DNA of 51,108 nucleotides, taken from assembly GCF_002006755.1 (NCBI RefSeq), contig NZ_MVDO01000077.1:1-51108 (forward strand). The letters run 5' to 3'. Of the stretch, positions 46,822 to 51,108 are shown in pieces. A program made the position numbers and the translations under genes. The stretch's first letter is position 1; every line of letters starts with the position of its first letter. The DNA comes from Wohlfahrtiimonas larvae. GTDB lineage: Bacteria; Pseudomonadota; Gammaproteobacteria; Cardiobacteriales; Wohlfahrtiimonadaceae. A model generated the notes under the pieces. That model was not told the DNA's origin, did no database searches, and worked only from the letters and a program-made list of their open reading frames with translations.

Positions 46822-47876
46822 TTATTCCTAAACACCTCTCCGAGTTACTCGGTATCGAATATCCTATCATTCAAGCTGCAATGGCTGGCGGATATGTCTC
46901 TGCTGAATTAACTGCTGCTGTTTCTAATGCAGGGGGTTTAGGCTCAATTGCCGCAGGTTATTTAAAACCAGAACAATTACAAACCCAAATTCATGATGTT
47001 AAAGCTTTGACGCATAAACCTTTCTTAGTCAATCTTTTTGTACCTCACCGAACCTACGTGAGTCGCGAACAAATGGATGAGTTTGTCATTAAAGCTTCAG
47101 ATATGAATCCTGATATTAAAATTAATGAGGCAACGAATCTATACAATGAAAACCTTTGGGAGCTCAGCAGTATTGAATCGATGATAGATATTATCATTGC
47201 AGAGGAAGTTCCGATTGTCAGCTTTACGTTTGGTGTACCAAGTGATGATGTTATCCAACGCTTACATGAAAATAATATTTTGGTAATTGGCAACGCAACC
47301 CATTTATTAGAAGCTTATGTTTGGCAAGAAAAAGGCGCAGATGCGCTTATCTTACAAGGCAGTGAAGCTGGTGGTCATCGAGCGACATTCATTGGTGATC
47401 CTGTACAAGTTGCACAATCAGCCTTTACTTTATTGCAACAAGGATCGAGGGAATTAACGTTACCAATTATCTCAGCTGGCGGATACTTTGACTCAAAATC
47501 AATGGGTGCCGCATTTTGCCTAGGTGCATCCGCAGTTCTAGTAGGCACTGCTTTTTTAACAACACACGAAGCTAACACGACAGATAGCCATCGAAAAGCT
47601 TTGTTAAATAGTAATGAACTAGACAGTACATTGACGAAAAATTTAAGTGGTGCCTGGGCTCGCGCTATTCGCACAGAAGGTTTAAAACTATTAGAACAGA
47701 GTGATTTATCACTTTTGCCTTTCCCCGCTCATGGATTTTTTATCAAATCTTTAATTGCACAAAAAGAACCTGAGAAATATCGAGCATTATATGCTGGTGT
47801 CAACGCCCAATTTTGTGAAGAAATTTCTGCAACAACATTAATGAACCGATGGATCAATGAATTACAATGTCTATAA
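46818..47876 (+). CDS. Nitronate monooxygenase-like flavoenzyme
   Basis: 352 residues, FMN-binding TIM barrel of the NMO/2-nitropropane dioxygenase family. PIIQAAMAGGYVSAELTAAVSNAGGLGSIAAGYL at the start, the family motif QGSEAGGHRATF with the His, and ISAGGYFDSKSMGAAFCLGASAVLVGTAFL for phosphate binding. It oxidises nitronates such as propionate-3-nitronate in known members. It is tightly coupled with its neighbours and overlaps the next gene by ten bases. Confidence 0.9.
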   Translation: MIIPKHLSELLGIEYPIIQAAMAGGYVSAELTAAVSNAGGLGSIAAGYLKPEQLQTQIHDVKALTHKPFLVNLFVPHRTYVSREQMDEFVIKASDMNPDIKINEATNLYNENLWELSSIESMIDIIIAEEVPIVSFTFGVPSDDVIQRLHENNILVIGNATHLLEAYVWQEKGADALILQGSEAGGHRATFIGDPVQVAQSAFTLLQQGSRELTLPIISAGGYFDSKSMGAAFCLGASAVLVGTAFLTTHEANTTDSHRKALLNSNELDSTLTKNLSGAWARAIRTEGLKLLEQSDLSLLPFPAHGFFIKSLIAQKEPEKYRALYAGVNAQFCEEISATTLMNRWINELQCL

Positions 47877-48631
47877 AGTATGATCATGTAAAGTCTCATG
47901 GCAATCCTCGTAATATTGCCTATTGCCATGAGATTCCTAACGGTGCAAAGCTTTCTATTTTATGGCTCAGTGGCTATTGTTCAGTTATGAATAGCACAAA
48001 AGCTAGTGCTATTTCTGAATGGGCTCAAAAAGAATCCATAGAAATGATACGTTTTGATTATTCAGGATTAGGTAAAAGTGAAGGAGAATTTGCAACAGCA
48101 AATCTTTCACAATGGCTTGATGAAGCATTATTGATTTATCAAAAAATTCAACATCGCCCAACGATCATCATCGGATCTTCTATGGGTGCTTGGTTAGCAT
48201 TACGATTAACAGAAACATTACAACGCTCACATCAAACGCAACCAAAAGCATTATTACTATTAGCACCCGCTGTAGACTTTACACATGAAATCTTACTCAA
48301 AAAGTTACCAAAAGATTTATTGGGCCAATTAGAAAATCAAGGAGTCATAGCCATTCCTTCGCAATATGATGAGGAACCTTTAAAATTTTACCAACAATTT
48401 ATTCAAGATGCTCAGCAACATAGATTATTGAACCACCCAAGCATAATTACAACACCCATAACTATCATTCATGGTGAACAAGATCATGATATCCCCATAA
48501 TGTTAGGTATCAAAGTTGCTGCACATTTTAAAAACACACAACTCTTCACCATTAATGATGGCGAACATAGATTATCTCGAGCCCAAGATCTTCAATTTAT
48601 TCTTAATACCTTAAAAAATTTAATATCATAA
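47867..48631 (+). CDS. Alpha/beta hydrolase
   Basis: 254 residues. Alpha/beta hydrolase fold: the oxyanion region WLSGYCSVMNSTKA, the nucleophile elbow GSSMGAWLAL, an Asp in HGEQDHDIP and a His in NDGEHRLSR form a plausible catalytic triad. The DYSGLGKSEGEF segment resembles small serine hydrolases such as BEM46/ABHD10-like esterases that act on acylated thiols. It is the last gene of the run that starts at the rnfB-like gene. Confidence 0.88.
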   Translation: MSIKYDHVKSHGNPRNIAYCHEIPNGAKLSILWLSGYCSVMNSTKASAISEWAQKESIEMIRFDYSGLGKSEGEFATANLSQWLDEALLIYQKIQHRPTIIIGSSMGAWLALRLTETLQRSHQTQPKALLLLAPAVDFTHEILLKKLPKDLLGQLENQGVIAIPSQYDEEPLKFYQQFIQDAQQHRLLNHPSIITTPITIIHGEQDHDIPIMLGIKVAAHFKNTQLFTINDGEHRLSRAQDLQFILNTLKNLIS

Positions 48632-48736
48632 ATAAAATTGTGAAATTTACAGTAATTTACTACGATATTCTATTGTTTAATTATAAAATTCGTTATAATC
48701 GTCTAAGTTAAATTTTTTGATACTTTGGGAGGTTTT

Positions 48737-49444
48737 ATGAACTCATATTATGGCCAAGATAATAACTTGGTTCACACGCAAGAGAGTGCGTTAGCAGCGA
48801 ATAAAATTATTCGTCAGGCTTATGCTTTAGTTGGCTTATCTCTCATTCCTACAGCTATTGGTGTTTGGGTCGGATTCATGATGAATGGGCTCCTAGTCAA
48901 TATCATGCGCTCTAGTCCATTTATCTATTTCATCGGTGTTATGGCGGTATTCTATGGCTTGATTTTTATGATTGAAAAAAATCGTCGAAATAGTATGGGC
49001 ATTGCTTTAATGTTTGTATTCACATTTGGCATGGGCTTTATGTTACAACCATTATTAGCAACTGTAGGATCAATGAGCAATGGCGTTAATTTAATCAGTA
49101 CTGCTGTTTTTGGAACTGCTGCGATTTTTGTTGGCTTGGCATTAGTTGGTAACAACACAAGCAAAGACTACTCATTTCTAGGCCGTTATATTGGTATCTT
49201 ATTTTTTGTATTAATGGTAACGATCATCTTAAACTATTTCTTCCTACAAATGCCGATGATCTCTTTGGTTGTCTCTTTTGCAGTGATAGCATTCTCATCT
49301 ATGGCGATAGTTTACCGTATCAATATGGCTGCGCGTGGTGGTGAAGATAGTTATATTTCGCTAGCGTTAGATATCTATATCTCTTTATATAATATCTTCT
49401 CTAGTTTATTAAGAATCTTAGGCATCTTTGGTGGTGATGATTAA
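48737..49444 (+). CDS. Bax inhibitor-1 family membrane protein (YccA/YbhL-like)
   Basis: 235 residues from ATG 48737, with GGGAGG just upstream; a TTG at 48725 overlaps that site and is unlikely. Seven predicted helices. NKIIRQAYALVGLSLIPTAIGVWVG starts the first helix, and the last helix contains the ISLALDIYISLYNIFSSLLRILGIF signature with the conserved Asp of the BI-1 calcium-leak/YccA fold. In E. coli YccA modulates FtsH. It has its own promoter and terminator. Confidence 0.9.
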   Translation: MNSYYGQDNNLVHTQESALAANKIIRQAYALVGLSLIPTAIGVWVGFMMNGLLVNIMRSSPFIYFIGVMAVFYGLIFMIEKNRRNSMGIALMFVFTFGMGFMLQPLLATVGSMSNGVNLISTAVFGTAAIFVGLALVGNNTSKDYSFLGRYIGILFFVLMVTIILNYFFLQMPMISLVVSFAVIAFSSMAIVYRINMAARGGEDSYISLALDIYISLYNIFSSLLRILGIFGGDD

Positions 49445-49472
49445 TCACAACTAAAATTGGCTTGAAAACTAT

Positions 49473-49498
49473 AAAACCAGCCTTGGGGCTGGTTTTTG
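49473..49498. terminator. Bidirectional terminator after the BI-1 gene
   Basis: AAAACCAGCC (49473-49482), loop TTGG and GGCTGGTTTT (49487-49496), followed by T and GC. Strong stem between convergent genes. Confidence 0.9.
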
Positions 49499-49515
49499 CT
49501 TATTCAAAATCACAT

Positions 49516-51108
49516 TTATAGATTAGTAATTTCAATATTATTCCAATCCACCAAAGGCGGAAATAGCCAGTCTTTTTGGAAAGAACGAAGAGATAATGTT
49601 GGGCAAAATCCTAATTTTACTCTATTAGGTTCTTCTTGATGCAACCTACGAATCACACTGATGACCAAATCCTTATCATAACCTCGATTAATAATTTGTT
49701 TAACTGACTGACTTCTCTCTATATACAATATTAGAATTTCATCAATGTCAGAAACTTTAGCGAGCTCTCCATTATTAAGAAAACTCTTTCTTACCATTAA
49801 ATTATGCGAATATTCTAATTTTTCATAAGAAAAAATTTCTGCCTTTTTATATTTATTAATACATTCTGCTAATCCTATAACTTGCGCATAATAAACATCA
49901 CTCAATGGCATAAATTCTGTAAATGCAAAACTAGATATATTCTCTTGCACTCCCATTGCCACTTCAGTTTTATGCCTACTATTCACTGGAAAAGCCTGTA
50001 AAAGTTTAGCAACTGAAATAAACATAGCTGCTTTAAAACGATCACAAGCTTCTTTCTTCCAAACATCATCCACTATATGACCACCTTGACCGATAAAGCC
50101 ATGTACTAAATCATTCTCCAATTCCCAAACATATAATTTAGCCCCTAAATTATCCATAAAGGCTTTCACTTGAGATTGAATCTTTGGAGAATCAAAACGA
50201 GAACTGATATACAGGCCTGAAACATTATCCGCCCCCAAAGCTCTCATCGCGATATACAATATTACTTGGCAATTTAATGTACCATCCATCAATACCAACA
50301 TTTTTTTTTCAGGCGTTTGTTCAATGAATGCTTTCATAACATATTTAATGGCCCAATATAACTCTTGCTTATAGGATTCTGGCTTTGGATAAATTGGATG
50401 ATCATGATATTTTATCTGATTCATTGAAACAACAACAGAATCTTCTTCAAAAAACTTCAATAATACAGATGTTTTTCCCATTTCATTGGTAATGGATGAA
50501 GAACCTTCCAATAAAAAATCCCTTGTTACCCCCACGTGATTCACATACACAATGGGAGCATTTGTTGTTCTAGATAGTGAATGTAAACATTGTTCTCGTT
50601 CAATACTCAATTCTCGCGACCATGGAAATGCAGAACAACAGCAAAATAGGTCACAATCCACCATATCAACATCTAAAAATATTTCCTCAGATACTAAAAT
50701 ACCAATTCGTAAACCTTTAAAGTCAAATGTTGTTGATCCCTCACCTGATTTAAAATAACGATGTTCTGTACAAAATTTTTCTGAAGGAATGGTTGTTTTA
50801 CGATGATTTCCAACAATTTTACCATCTGTCATAATTGCGATACTACTATAAAGCCCTGCATCTGTTTTCTCAGGATAACCTAATAATACAACTTCTTGAG
50901 GCTTAACATGCGCCGCTATTTGAGATAAAGCCCATTGACATGAATCTAAAAACTGATCTTTCAAAAAAAGATCATCAGCACCATAACCTGATACACATAA
51001 CTCAGGAAAAATGATCAATTCCGCCCCATTTTGTTGTGCAACATGAATAGCATCTATGATGCGCTTTGTATTCGACTGAACATCACCGCCAATACTACTG
51101 ACCTGCAT
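49516..51108 (-). CDS. Degenerate glutamine-dependent NAD synthetase homologue, 5' end at window edge
   Basis: 530 residues visible. The first Met is probably internal, because the family normally has a few residues (such as KIALAQ) before this point. Residues 1-230 follow the glutaminase (nitrilase) domain of NadE and about 245-500 the synthetase domain. The nitrilase Glu (E36, PELCVSGYG) and Lys (K104, HRKTTIP) remain, but the nucleophilic Cys is Ser140 (ILVSEEIF for ICEDIW). The ATP-binding SGGIDS is replaced by MDGTLNC (274-280), and the NKSE region reads SRHKTEV. Both active sites look dead, yet the frame is intact. It is therefore a pseudoenzyme candidate rather than a NAD synthetase. 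Confidence 0.75.
   Translation of the reverse strand: MQVSSIGGDVQSNTKRIIDAIHVAQQNGAELIIFPELCVSGYGADDLFLKDQFLDSCQWALSQIAAHVKPQEVVLLGYPEKTDAGLYSSIAIMTDGKIVGNHRKTTIPSEKFCTEHRYFKSGEGSTTFDFKGLRIGILVSEEIFLDVDMVDCDLFCCCSAFPWSRELSIEREQCLHSLSRTTNAPIVYVNHVGVTRDFLLEGSSSITNEMGKTSVLLKFFEEDSVVVSMNQIKYHDHPIYPKPESYKQELYWAIKYVMKAFIEQTPEKKMLVLMDGTLNCQVILYIAMRALGADNVSGLYISSRFDSPKIQSQVKAFMDNLGAKLYVWELENDLVHGFIGQGGHIVDDVWKKEACDRFKAAMFISVAKLLQAFPVNSRHKTEVAMGVQENISSFAFTEFMPLSDVYYAQVIGLAECINKYKKAEIFSYEKLEYSHNLMVRKSFLNNGELAKVSDIDEILILYIERSQSVKQIINRGYDKDLVISVIRRLHQEEPNRVKLGFCPTLSLRSFQKDWLFPPLVDWNNIEITNL

Overview
This window is chromosomal DNA of an AT-rich Gram-negative bacterium, most likely a gammaproteobacterium. 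The signs are a prmA-dusB-fis run, EfpL, NadR, SdhE, MepS, lipobox lipoproteins, type IV pilin genes and a potGHI transporter close to the enterobacterial one. The base composition and gene mix would suit Cardiobacteriales-type lineages, but that is an inference and I cannot name the species. I see no phage, insertion sequence, CRISPR array, rRNA or tRNA. Genes are packed densely, with short gaps and many start/stop overlaps.

Layout. 1-189: the 5' end of a yjiH-like membrane gene, leaving the window on the minus strand. 190-675: a long regulatory gap before metA that holds a promoter, a 12-codon leader peptide with three Met codons in a row, a cascade of mutually exclusive RNA hairpins and an intrinsic terminator. 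It reads as a ribosome-mediated transcription attenuator. 676-7710: metA, mepS, a minus-strand nadK with a small unknown gene, selD (with an in-frame UGA, so SelD is itself a selenoprotein), an O-antigen ligase/polymerase-like gene and pepD. 7933-12180: a MscS-like protein, an NsrR-like regulator, nadR and a type IV pilin. 12244-16035, minus strand: efpL, can, fis, dusB, prmA, and separately sdhE. 16247-24089: an AldB/ExaC-type aldehyde dehydrogenase, mnmG with an 833-residue protein of eight peptidoglycan-binding-like modules behind it, a luciferase-like monooxygenase and tehB.

24298-28274 is an iron-uptake operon: P19-type protein, free-standing cupredoxin, FTR1 permease, EfeO-type M75 protein and a Tat-exported DyP peroxidase, preceded by a promoter with a Fur-like site. 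It converges on a di-heme cytochrome c peroxidase. 29553-34630 holds serS, a YfhL-type ferredoxin, an L,D-transpeptidase, tyrS, fdxA and rsgA. 34819-37824 is potGHI without potF. 37900-42132 holds secreted unknowns, comEA and a fimT-like pseudopilin (DNA uptake), a PerM-type protein, a rhodanese and a lipoprotein. 42134-48631 is one tight plus-strand run: an RnfB-like ferredoxin without membrane anchor, nth, lipB, lipA, a cation diffusion facilitator, tatD, a nitronate monooxygenase-like gene and an alpha/beta hydrolase. A BI-1 family membrane protein follows. The window ends inside a minus-strand glutamine-dependent NAD synthetase homologue in which both catalytic centres look destroyed.

The points most worth following are the metA attenuator, the selenocysteine SelD, the degenerate NadE-like protein, the eight-module PG-binding-like protein behind mnmG, and the composite iron operon.
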